This document shows, piece after piece, positions 1 through 5,319 of a stretch of DNA of 5,319 nucleotides. Position 1 is the stretch's first letter, and each line of letters begins with the position of its first letter. The stretch lies in assembly GCA_030597995.1 (NCBI GenBank), contig JAUVQV010000094.1, positions 1 to 5,319 on the forward strand, read 5' to 3'. The translations under genes and the position numbers were made by a program. The stretch comes from Candidatus Rokuibacteriota bacterium (GTDB lineage Bacteria > JAUVQV01). Under the pieces are notes generated by a model that saw only the letters and a list, made by a program, of their open reading frames with translations, ran no database searches and had not been told where the DNA came from.

Positions 1-58
1 ACTGTACGCTGCACAAGCAAACGAGGGCGCAACGCAGCCAGGGCGGAAAAGATCCCCG
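1..58. repeat. Right half of a dispersed repeat, second copy
   Basis: This stretch matches 132-189 at 50 of 58 positions in direct orientation, with no gaps. Both copies begin ACTGTACGCTGCACAAG and share the AGCCAGGGC core followed by a GAAAAG block. The match begins at base 1, so the left half of this copy probably lies outside the window. No open frame with protein-like features runs through it. It looks like a member of an intergenic repeat family, but the family is not identified. Confidence 0.8.
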
Positions 59-71
59 AAATACCCAACGA

Positions 72-193
72 TTCACGGGAGCAATTTTCTGTTCTGGCGA
101 GGCGTCGCCGGAGCGAACGCGGAAGCGTACTACTGTACGCTGCACAAGTGAGCGAGGGTGCAACGAAGCCAGGGCAGAAAAGGGCCCCGTGAA
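72..193. repeat. Imperfect palindromic intergenic repeat element, complete copy
   Basis: This is a 122-bp element with inverted ends and no coding capacity. TTCACGGG at 72-79 is complementary to CCCGTGAA at 186-193. TTTTCTGTTCTGGC at 85-98 pairs with 168-181 at 12 of 14 positions. At the centre a perfect stem, GCGTAC (125-130) and GTACGC (135-140), encloses the loop TACT. The arms between the outer and central stems pair only weakly. Its right half recurs at 1-58. The size, nested inverted repeats, lack of coding and tandem arrangement fit a REP/BIME-like or MITE-like mobile repeat. No transposase is present to identify a parent element. Confidence 0.75.
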
Positions 194-200
194 TAGCCCG

Positions 201-216
201 GGCAAAGGAAATTGCC
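201..216. repeat. Small inverted repeat beside the repeat element
   Basis: GGCAA (201-205) and TTGCC (212-216) form a five-pair stem around a six-base loop, a few bases right of the palindromic element. No T-tract follows, so it is not a convincing terminator. It may be part of the same repeat family or chance. Confidence 0.3.
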
Positions 217-370
217 TTGCGCCGGCTGGTGTGGTAACGTGCATTGCGGTCTTCAGTAGAGGTCGTCGCTTCTGAGAAAGGTATGGGCGGGGCCGCCGCG
301 TGGTCCGCTTCGGAAATCATATTAACTCACTGGGATTTTTGCGGCTGCTGAATTTCCACAAGGGCTGAAA
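217..370. other. Noncoding region upstream of proC
   Basis: With the repeats at 1-216 this completes a 385-base stretch without a gene. I see no tRNA, terminator or clear promoter. A TATTAA at 320-325 could be a -10 box, but the bases 16-18 bp upstream are GC-rich and do not resemble TTGACA. The proC promoter is therefore either not sigma-70 consensus or lies further left. Confidence 0.4.
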
Positions 371-378
371 AAAGGAGG
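371..378 (+). promoter_or_regulatory. Ribosome binding site of proC
   Basis: AAAGGAGG is a near-perfect Shine-Dalgarno sequence seven bases ahead of the GTG at 386. It decides the non-ATG start of proC. Confidence 0.85.
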
Positions 379-385
379 GCACACG

Positions 386-1198
386 GTGAAAAAGAAAGTG
401 TTCGGGTTTATCGGCGCCGGCACCATGGGCGGGGTGCTGATAAAGGGCCTGCTGGACGCCCGTCTCGTGGAGCCGCGGAATGTCTTGATCAGCGACCCCG
501 ACCGGGAAAGGACGGCGTTTCTGAGGCGGGCCTGCCGGGTGCGGACGGTGTCCGGAAACCTGGAGCTGGCCCGCCGGGCGGACGTCATTTTACTGGCGGT
601 CAAGCCCCAGCACCTGAACCGCATTCTGAGTGAGATCGGCGCTGTCCTCGATCGGGCCAAGCTTTTGATCTCGATCGCCGCCGGCGTTCCCCTTTTCCAG
701 ATCGAGATGCGCCTTAAGTCCCCGGTCCGTCTGGTCCGGGCGATGCCGAATATCACGGCCCAGGTGGGGGAGGGGGCCACGGCGCTCTGTTACGGGCGAC
801 TCGCCACCGCGGCGGACAGGAAGCTCATCGGGCGGGTCTTCGGCTCCGTGGGTCTGACAGTGGTGGTGGAGGAGGGGTTGATGGACGCCGTCACCGGGCT
901 CTCCGGAAGCGGCCCGGCCTTTGTCTTCTCCATGATCCAGTCCCTGGCCGACGGGGGGGTTCAGGCCGGTCTGCCGCGGGAGGTGGCGGTCCGGCTCGCG
1001 GCCCAGACCGTTCTCGGGTCGGCCCGGCTGGTCCTCGAGAAGGGTGTGCACCCGATGCAGCTGCGCGACCAGGTGGCTTCCCCCGCAGGGACGACCATCC
1101 ATGGCCTCGCGGAGCTCGAAAAAGGTGGTTTCCAGGGCGTGGTGATGGCCGCGGTCCGGGCCGCCACGGAGCGCTCGCGGCAGCTTTCGGAAAAATGA
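386..1198 (+). CDS. proC: Pyrroline-5-carboxylate reductase
   Basis: This cytoplasmic enzyme makes the last step of proline synthesis, reducing 1-pyrroline-5-carboxylate with NAD(P)H. At 270 residues it has the usual family length. The N-terminus carries the Rossmann dinucleotide-binding loop GFIGAGTMGG (residues 7-16), followed by the family motif VKPQ (72-75). The segment MPNITAQVGEGATALCYG (120-137) and the C-terminal helical dimerization domain with SGSGPAF (173-179) and the PROSITE-type P5CR signature around LRDQVASPAGTTIHGL (226-241) are all present. The GTG start is chosen because it lies seven bases after AAAGGAGG and leads straight into the first beta strand. Its TGA overlaps the ATG of the following DUF167 gene (ATGA), so the two are almost certainly translationally coupled. 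A repeat element lies upstream. No defect is visible. Confidence 0.97.
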   Translation: MKKKVFGFIGAGTMGGVLIKGLLDARLVEPRNVLISDPDRERTAFLRRACRVRTVSGNLELARRADVILLAVKPQHLNRILSEIGAVLDRAKLLISIAAGVPLFQIEMRLKSPVRLVRAMPNITAQVGEGATALCYGRLATAADRKLIGRVFGSVGLTVVVEEGLMDAVTGLSGSGPAFVFSMIQSLADGGVQAGLPREVAVRLAAQTVLGSARLVLEKGVHPMQLRDQVASPAGTTIHGLAELEKGGFQGVVMAAVRAATERSRQLSEK

Positions 1199-1512
1199 GC
1201 CGGCCGGGTGAGGGTCGGGTCGGCCCGGCCGCCGGCGGGGCTCACTTGGAGGTCCGTGTCCAACCCCGGTCTTCGCGCAGCGCCGTGGCCGGAGTCCGGG
1301 AAGGGGCGCTGGAGATCCGGGTGTCGTCGCCTCCGGTGGAGGGACAAGCCAACGCCGCCGCCCGGGACCTTCTGGCGAAATTTTTTGGGGTGGCCCGTTC
1401 CCGTGTTCACCTGACCGCAGGAGAAAAATCCCGCCGCAAGATCTTCCTGATCCGGGGGATGCACCCCAACGATCTCCTCCGGCACCTGGATGAGATCCTA
1501 AAAAGTTCTTGA
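1195..1512 (+). CDS. yggU: YggU/DUF167 family protein
   Basis: This small protein (105 aa) belongs to the DUF167 (YggU) family, whose biochemical role is not established. The diagnostic pattern is present: an LEVRVQPRSSRSAV strand (residues 18-31), then SSPPVEGQANAA (44-55), then LAKFFGVARSRVHLTAGEKS (60-79) and RRKIFLI (80-86). These correspond to the compact alpha/beta fold of the family. The first 15 or so residues are Gly/Pro-rich and poorly conserved, so the true start is a little uncertain. The ATG at 1195 is favoured because it overlaps the proC stop in an ATGA, typical of coupled genes. proC-yggU adjacency is common in bacteria. The TGA stop lies inside the TTGACA of a predicted rho promoter. 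Confidence 0.93.
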   Translation: MSRPGEGRVGPAAGGAHLEVRVQPRSSRSAVAGVREGALEIRVSSPPVEGQANAAARDLLAKFFGVARSRVHLTAGEKSRRKIFLIRGMHPNDLLRHLDEILKSS

Positions 1513-1537
1513 CATTCCCGGCCCGAAAAATTATTAT
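1509..1537 (+). promoter_or_regulatory. Predicted sigma-70-type promoter for rho
   Basis: A perfect -35 hexamer TTGACA (1509-1514) is separated by exactly 17 bp from TATTAT (1532-1537), which matches five of six bases of the -10 consensus. The AT-rich stretch stands out from the GC-rich surroundings. The -35 box covers the TGA stop of the DUF167 gene. Transcription would begin near 1544, about 250 bases before the rho start codon. No terminator separates yggU from this site, so read-through from proC-yggU may also feed rho. Confidence 0.7.
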
Positions 1538-1546
1538 TAATGTAAC

Positions 1547-1572
1547 GATCGCGAAACTACCCGAGCGCGATC
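1547..1572 (+). repeat. Hairpin at the 5' end of the rho leader
   Basis: GATCGCG (1547-1553) and CGCGATC (1566-1572) form a perfect seven-pair stem with a 12-base loop, a few bases downstream of the predicted -10 box. It could protect the 5' end of the transcript or act as an operator. No T-tract follows, so it is not an intrinsic terminator. Confidence 0.5.
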
Positions 1573-1784
1573 TCCCCTGAGGTAAATTCACATGGTGTGT
1601 TTCGAGAGACCGGGCGATTGTAATGACGGCCATGACCATACTCTTTGAACTGTAGGGAATTCATATCCCGGACACCAACGCTCATTGAACAAGTAAGTTT
1701 CACGCGAAAATATCCACCAGAAAGGTAAGGCCCGGCCCGGAGTACGGTCCGGACTGAAGGAGCCATCCCAAGAGAGTCTATTCC

Positions 1785-1790
1785 AGGAGG
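1785..1790 (+). promoter_or_regulatory. Ribosome binding site of rho
   Basis: AGGAGG lies five bases ahead of the ATG at 1796. The in-frame ATG at 1805 would be 14 bases away, so 1796 is preferred. Confidence 0.8.
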
Positions 1791-1795
1791 AACTC

Positions 1796-3042
1796 ATGAA
1801 TATAATGGAGTTGAAGGAAAAGCCCATCACCCACCTCAATGAAATTGCCCGGGACTTGAAAGTCGAGGGAGCCGGCGGGCTGAAGAAGCAGCAGCTCATC
1901 TTCGAGATCCTCAAGGCCCAGATCGAACTCGACGGCAACGTTTACGGGGAAGGCGTTCTGGAGACCCTGCCGGACGGCTTCGGCTTCCTGCGCGCCCCGG
2001 ACTACAACTACCTCCCCGGTCCCGACGACATCTATGTCTCCCCCTCGCAGATCCGCCGTTTCAATCTCCGCACCGGCGATACCATCACCGGACAGATCCG
2101 CCCCCCAAGGAGGGGGAACGATATTTTGCGCTCATCAAGGTCGAGACCGTCAATTTCGAGGATCCGGAAACGGCCAAGGACAAAATCATCTTCGACAACC
2201 TCACCCCGCTCTACGCCGAGGAGAAGATCCGGCTGGAATACGATCCCAAGGACTACTCCACCCGGATCATGAACCTTTTAGCCCCGATCGGAAAAGGGCA
2301 GCGGGGGCTGATCGTGGCCGCGCCGCGAACCGGGAAGACCATGCTTCTGCAGTCCATCGCCAAGGCCATCGTCCAGAACCACCCTGAGATCTGGCTGATC
2401 GTCCTGCTCATCGACGAGCGCCCGGAGGAAGTGACCGACATGATGCGGTCCGTCAAGGCCGAGGTGGTCAGCTCCACCTTCGACGAGCCGCCCACCCGGC
2501 ACGTCCAGGTGGCCGAGATGGTGATCGAGAAGGCCCGCCGTCTGGTGGAGCACCGCCGGGACGTCGTCATCCTCCTCGACAGCATCACGCGTCTGGCCCG
2601 GGCCTACAACGCCATCACGCCGCCCAGCGGCAAGGTGCTCTCCGGGGGGGTCGACGCCAACGCCCTGCAGAAGCCGAAGCGCTTTTTCGGGGCGGCCCGA
2701 AACATCGAGGAAGGCGGCAGCCTGACCATCATCGCCACCTCCCTGGTCGATACCGGCAGCCGGATGGACGACGTGATTTTCGAGGAGTTCAAAGGGACGG
2801 GCAACATGGAGATCCACCTCGACCGCCGCCTGGTGGACAAGAGGATTTTCCCCTCCATGGACATCAACAAGTCCGGGACGAGAAAGGAGGAGCTCCTGCT
2901 CCCCGACGACGTCCTGAGCAAGGTCTGGATCCTGCGCAAAGTGCTCAACCCGCTCAACGCGGTCGACAGCATGGAGTTTCTCCTCGACAAGTTCAAGGAG
3001 ACCAAGAACAATCAGGAGTTTCTCGACTCCATGAATCAGTAA
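1796..3042 (+). CDS. rho: Transcription termination factor Rho, with a one-base frame disruption
   Basis: Rho is the hexameric RNA-dependent ATPase and helicase that ends transcription at C-rich, unstructured RNA. The sequence reads as Rho in one frame from 1796 to about 2106 and in the -1 frame from 2107 to the TAA at 3042. Joined at the C run, it gives 415 residues (E. coli 419). Order of parts: N-terminal helical domain (about 12-42); RNA-binding OB domain with the RNP1-like GFGFLR (61-66); Walker A APRTGKT (176-182, Lys181); catalytic Glu208 in LIDERPEE; Walker B ILLD (Asp262); the loop with [12 protein letters not shown] and KRFFGAARN; and SGTRKEE with arginine finger Arg363. All align with E. 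coli at a constant offset of -3. Read literally without recoding, translation leaves the Rho frame after Pro103 and stops at 2272, giving 158 aa. Either the base run is miscalled, the gene is broken, or the ribosome slips. The intact catalytic half argues against an old pseudogene. Confidence 0.95.
2101..2116 (+). other. Frame disruption in the C6 run of rho
   Basis: Six C (2101-2106), then AAGGA, then five G (2112-2116). Seven C would restore one continuous Rho frame, reading Arg-Pro-Pro-Lys-Glu-Gly-Glu-Arg-Tyr. The bases also form the heptamer C CCC CCA in the upstream reading frame, a possible -1 slippery sequence that would give the same protein. C5 and G5 can pair as a hairpin, which favours polymerase slippage or a sequencing miscall. 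No close in-frame ATG or GTG follows, so simple reinitiation is unlikely; the next ATG in the restored frame is at 2269. Confidence 0.85.
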
Positions 3043-3056
3043 GGGACTTCCTCGCC

Positions 3057-3878
3057 GTGGTGAGTAAGGAGATGACTTCCCCCCGGCGACGGATTCGCGT
3101 CGCCGCAGTCCAGATGACTATCCGCGAGGGTGACACGGCCGGCAACTGGAGCCGGGCCCGGGAGCATCTGGTGCGGGCGGGTGAATCCGGCGCCGACCTC
3201 GTGATTCTTCCCGAGATGTGGCTGACCGGCTTTGCGTACCGCCGCCTCTCCGCCCTGTCCGGCAAGACGCCGCATTCACTCCGGGAGGTGGGAGCAGAAG
3301 CGAAGCGGTTCGGTCTGTGTGTGATCGGCAGTTGGCCGGAGAAAGAGGCCGGACAGGTGTACAACACCGCGTACGTCGTCGGACCCGACGGAGAGGTCCG
3401 GGCCGTCTACCGCAAGGTTCACCTCTTCCGGCCGATGAGGGAAGACGTGTTTTTGGCCGCCGGGAACTCCCTGACCGTGGCGGAGCTGGAGATCGGAAAG
3501 ATCGGCGTCGCCCTCTGCTATGACCTGCGTTTTCCGGAGCTGGTGCGGAAACTGGCGCTGGCCGGTGCGGAGTTGATCGCCTTTCCTTCCCAGTGGCCCC
3601 TGGAGCGCGTCGCACACCTTCGCACCCTCCTGGAGGCGAGGGCCATCGAAAACCAGGTCTATACCGCCGGGGCGAACCGCACCGGCCGGGACAGTCTCCT
3701 GGAATTCGGGGGATGCTCAGCGATCGTCGGACCGCAGGGAGAAGTTCTCGCTCGCTGTGAGCGGGAAGAGGGTATGGCGGCGGCCGATCTGGACCTCGCC
3801 AAGGTGGCCGCGGTCCGCCGCAAAATTTGCTACCTCCAGGACCGCGTCCGCGGAATCGACGAGTTCCTGACCCGCTAG
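3057..3878 (+). CDS. Nitrilase-superfamily carbon-nitrogen hydrolase, omega-amidase-like
   Basis: This is a cytoplasmic amidohydrolase of the nitrilase superfamily, 273 aa, the normal length for a single-domain member. The Glu-Lys-Cys catalytic triad is visible: Glu53 in LPEMW, Lys120 in YRKVHLF, and Cys154 in ALCYDLRFPE. The CYDLRFPE signature and the later LLEARAIENQ (191-200) are typical of the Nit2/YafV branch. Known members hydrolyse 2-oxoglutaramate or 2-oxosuccinamate (omega-amidase), clearing by-products of glutamine transamination. The exact substrate here is inferred. Start choice is uncertain: GTG at 3057 has a weak AGGGA ten bases upstream. GTG at 3060 and ATG at 3072 are alternatives, but TAAGGAG directly abuts the latter. 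The conserved core begins near residue 13. It lies 14 bp after rho with no terminator, so it is probably cotranscribed. Its stop overlaps that of the convergent CinA-like gene. Confidence 0.92.
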   Translation: MVSKEMTSPRRRIRVAAVQMTIREGDTAGNWSRAREHLVRAGESGADLVILPEMWLTGFAYRRLSALSGKTPHSLREVGAEAKRFGLCVIGSWPEKEAGQVYNTAYVVGPDGEVRAVYRKVHLFRPMREDVFLAAGNSLTVAELEIGKIGVALCYDLRFPELVRKLALAGAELIAFPSQWPLERVAHLRTLLEARAIENQVYTAGANRTGRDSLLEFGGCSAIVGPQGEVLARCEREEGMAAADLDLAKVAAVRRKICYLQDRVRGIDEFLTR

Positions 3879-4633
3879 GCCGTGGGTTGGCCCGGGAGCC
3901 GCTCCTCCAGCCAAGAGGCGGCCTCTCCCAAGTGTTTTCCGTTCTTGGATTGCAGTACGATTTCCACCCGGTATCGCCCGTCATCCAACTTGGGGTATGA
4001 GCCGATCTTGACCCCCGGGTGCCTTCCGTGCAGCTCTTCGAGGAGCTCCGCGATTTCAGACTCCAGGCAGTGGGAGATCAGGACCCGGGACTGGAAAGGT
4101 TCCTGCCGCAGTTCCCCGGCTATCTGGGGGAACATCTCGTACAGCATCTCGGGCACCCCGGGGAAGACGTAAATCGAATCCACCACAAACCCCGGCGCCC
4201 GGCCGATGCGGTTCGGGATCAAACGGCACCCCTGGGGGAGCTCCGCCAGCCGGCGCTGTACGGGAGTGAGATCACGGCCTTTTCCGAGATCCGCGACCAC
4301 GTCCTGGCGCACCTCCAGAGGACGGTTTGTGGCCCGGGCTACCGCCTGGCGGGTGATATCGTCCAGAGTGGTTCCGATACCCCCGGTAACGATCACCGGG
4401 CGGTAGCGACGGGCGAGACCGCGGAGGTGAGCGGCCAGCAGGAGCTCGTCGTCCGGGAGAGTGAGGATCATACCCACCTCCACGCCCAGGAGGTGGAGTT
4501 CGCGGGCCAGCCAGAAACCGTTGAAGTCTTCGACCGCCGCGGTGAGAATTTCGTTCCCGATGGTGACGACAGCGGCACAGCGGCCGTGGTCGGGCTGGTG
4601 GATCATGAACGGCATGATAGCGGAGAGGCTCAA
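3875..4633 (-). CDS. CinA-like MoaB/Mog-fold protein without the deamidase domain
   Basis: This 252-aa protein has the MoCF-biosynthesis (MoaB/Mog-like) fold seen in the N-terminal part of CinA and in FLAD1-type proteins (COG1058 group). Motifs: IGNEIL (residues 25-30), DFNGFWLARELHLLG (36-50), VTGGIGTTLDDIT (82-94), a PNRIGRAPGF segment (140-149), and FPGVPEM (157-163). A smaller C-terminal domain around 184-245 contains GSYPKLDDGRYRVEI. Full CinA is about 415 aa with a C-terminal nicotinamide-nucleotide amidase domain, and that domain is missing here. The family motif is usually GGxGPTxDD; here Pro is replaced by Thr. It may be a pyrophosphatase or a pterin- or nucleotide-binding enzyme; the substrate cannot be read from sequence. 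The start is a TTG with AAAGAGG ten bases upstream. ATG codons at 4615 and 4606 are alternatives with poor ribosome sites. The gene is convergent with the amidase and divergent from the peptidase. Confidence 0.9.
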   Translation of the reverse strand: MSLSAIMPFMIHQPDHGRCAAVVTIGNEILTAAVEDFNGFWLARELHLLGVEVGMILTLPDDELLLAAHLRGLARRYRPVIVTGGIGTTLDDITRQAVARATNRPLEVRQDVVADLGKGRDLTPVQRRLAELPQGCRLIPNRIGRAPGFVVDSIYVFPGVPEMLYEMFPQIAGELRQEPFQSRVLISHCLESEIAELLEELHGRHPGVKIGSYPKLDDGRYRVEIVLQSKNGKHLGEAASWLEERLPGQPTA

Positions 4634-4829
4634 AAACGGTCAACCTCTTTCCAAAGGAGGAGTCAGCGACGAATCGAGGGATCTAGTGTCCTTGTGAACG
4701 CCCTGCCGCCGGTTTGCATTTGGACCGGACATCAGGTAGAAATGAAATCGTTCCGTGTCTCCCGGCCGCTGGCGGCGGGGAGCTTCTCGAATACAGCACC
4801 GAATCGAACATCAAGACGGAGGTAAAGTC
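4634..4829. promoter_or_regulatory. Divergent intergenic region, CinA-like gene and peptidase
   Basis: These 196 bp must carry start signals for both divergent genes. A near-palindrome at 4644-4660 gives AAAGAGG on the minus strand (the CinA-like ribosome site) and AAAGGAGG on the plus strand, where no start codon follows nearby. A weak forward promoter may be TTTGCA (4713-4718) with TAGAAA (4737-4742) at 18 bp spacing. A stable hairpin follows at 4759-4782. No strong consensus promoter was found on either strand. Confidence 0.35.
4759..4782. repeat. Stable GC hairpin upstream of the peptidase gene
   Basis: GCCGC (4765-4769) pairs with GCGGC (4772-4776) around a two-base TG loop. CTCCC (4759-4763) pairs with GGGAG (4778-4782), with one G-G mismatch between the two stems. 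No T-tract follows on either strand, so it is not a classical terminator. It lies 47 bases before the peptidase start and would be in the 5' untranslated region if the promoter lies upstream of it. Confidence 0.45.
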
Positions 4830-5319
4830 ATGGCTGAGAAGACTGAAAGGCCGGGAATGGGGTGGTTGCCGGATTATCCCGATTTCAGGGACTACACCCC
4901 GGGGCACGAGGCGATCCGGCCACTGATCGAGAAGGTGAACGTGGACCGGCCGGCACCAGGAGAGCTGCCGGTTTCCGTAGACCTGAGTGGGTGGTGCTCC
5001 CCGATCGAAAACCAGGAGAAACTCGGTTCCTGTACCGCCCATGCTGGTGTGGCGCTGGTGGAATATTTCGAGCGGCGGGCCTTTGAGAAACATCTTGACG
5101 CTTCCAGGTTGTTCCTCTACAAGGCCACGCGCAACCTGTTGCACTGGACCGGGGACACGGGCGCTTTTCTGCGTACCACCATCGGCGCTCTGGTGCTCTT
5201 TGGGGTGCCGCCGGAGAAATACTGGCCGTACGTGAACGCGGATTTCGACCGGGAACCCCCGGCCTTCTGCTACGCCTTCGCGCAGAATTACCGGACCATA
5301 AACTATCTCCGTCTCGATC
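4830..5319 (+). CDS. Papain-like C1A cysteine peptidase, N-terminal part
   Basis: This is an open frame with no stop from the ATG at 4830 to the window edge, giving 163 residues of a longer protein. GGAGG (4818-4822) lies seven bases before the ATG. After WLPDYPDFRDYTPGH (12-26) comes VDLSGWCSPIENQEKLGSCTAHA (50-72). This is the papain-family start of the mature fold: Gln62 would form the oxyanion hole and Cys68 in GSCTA is the expected nucleophile (GSCW in papain). The following YFERRAF, SRLFLYKATRNLL, GDTGAFLRTT and GVPPEKYWPY segments are typical of a bacterial C1A subgroup. The catalytic His and Asn would lie past the window edge. No signal peptide or membrane segment is seen, so the N-terminal part gives no sign of export. 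There is a short N-terminal extension of about 50 residues but no full-length prodomain. Its substrate and role are unknown. Confidence 0.9.
   Translation, partial: MAEKTERPGMGWLPDYPDFRDYTPGHEAIRPLIEKVNVDRPAPGELPVSVDLSGWCSPIENQEKLGSCTAHAGVALVEYFERRAFEKHLDASRLFLYKATRNLLHWTGDTGAFLRTTIGALVLFGVPPEKYWPYVNADFDREPPAFCYAFAQNYRTINYLRLD

Larger units (their letters stand above)
1544..1795 (+). promoter_or_regulatory. Long structured 5' leader of rho
   Basis: About 250 noncoding bases separate the predicted transcription start from rho. Visible structure includes GATCGCG (1547-1553) pairing with CGCGATC (1566-1572) around a 12-base loop at the very 5' end. There is also a short GGGA/TCCC stem (1655-1658 with 1666-1669), and CCGGA/TCCGG (1737-1741 with 1748-1752) near the gene. 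None is followed by a T-tract. In E. coli, rho is autoregulated by Rho-dependent attenuation within a leader of comparable length, so a similar role is plausible here, though it is inferred. An 18-codon open frame at 1592-1648 (ATG, weak GAGG nine bases upstream) lies inside and is unproven. Confidence 0.45.

Noticed and set aside
1..193. CRISPR array
   Set aside because: Only two copies 131 bp apart, with long diverged repeats that are part of a larger palindrome. No regular short spacers.
1547..1572. Intrinsic terminator or tRNA after yggU
   Set aside because: The stem is followed by TCCCCTGAGG, not a T-tract, and no cloverleaf can be built. It lies downstream of a promoter, so a leader hairpin fits better.
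590..1639. Long reverse-strand open frame (349 codons) opposite proC and yggU
   Set aside because: Pro/Gly/Arg-rich translation with no recognisable motif. It lies antisense to two clearly conserved genes, where GC-rich codon bias leaves few stops.
2269..3042. A separate short Rho-like ATPase starting at ATG 2269
   Set aside because: Homologous Rho sequence continues upstream of this ATG in the same frame to the C run at 2101-2106. The ATG is an internal methionine (residue 159) with no convincing ribosome site.
3118..3984. Reverse-strand open frame (288 codons) opposite the amidase gene
   Set aside because: Low-complexity Arg/Pro/Ser/Gly translation. The forward strand carries a full nitrilase-family gene with its catalytic triad.
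4019..4825. Forward open frame (268 codons) opposite the CinA-like gene
   Set aside because: The reverse strand encodes recognisable MoaB/CinA motifs over the same bases. The forward translation has no family features.
4683..5144. Reverse-strand open frame over the peptidase start
   Set aside because: It overlaps the papain-like active-site coding region on the other strand and has no recognisable motif.

Overview
The window is GC-rich bacterial chromosome carrying conserved housekeeping genes. It holds five complete genes, and a sixth gene runs off the right edge. The Rho type (about 415 aa, no long N-terminal insertion), the proC-yggU (DUF167) pair and the base composition suggest a Gram-negative, perhaps anaerobic lineage such as Desulfobacterota (former Deltaproteobacteria). 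The lineage is inferred from gene content only, because no rRNA or other firm marker is present.

Layout, left to right. Positions 1-193 hold a noncoding repeat element: one whole imperfect-palindromic copy (72-193) and the right half of a second copy (1-58). Next comes a forward pair, proC (proline biosynthesis, GTG start at 386) and a YggU/DUF167 protein, which overlap by four bases. A strong sigma-70-type promoter (TTGACA, 17 bp, TATTAT) lies across the stop codon of the DUF167 gene. It would produce a structured leader of about 250 nt ahead of rho. The rho coding sequence (1796-3042) is interrupted by a one-base frame disruption in a run of six C at 2101-2106. Everything else in Rho, including its Walker motifs and arginine finger, is intact. 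A nitrilase-superfamily amidohydrolase (omega-amidase-like) starts 14 bp after rho and is probably cotranscribed with it.

That forward block ends tail-to-tail against a reverse-strand CinA/MoaB-type nucleotide- or pterin-binding protein. The two stop codons share the tetranucleotide CTAG. Past a 196-bp divergent intergenic region, a forward gene begins at 4830 and continues to the window end. It is a papain-like (C1A) cysteine peptidase with a clear Gln...Cys active-site motif and no visible signal peptide.

The genes do not form a single pathway. proC and yggU are a commonly conserved pair. rho and the amidase appear to share a transcript. The CinA-like gene and the peptidase face apart and may share a regulatory region. 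I saw no RNA genes, CRISPR array, transposase or phage genes, and no convincing intrinsic terminator. The points most worth attention are the rho frame disruption at a potential slippery site, the repeat element upstream of proC, and the long rho leader.
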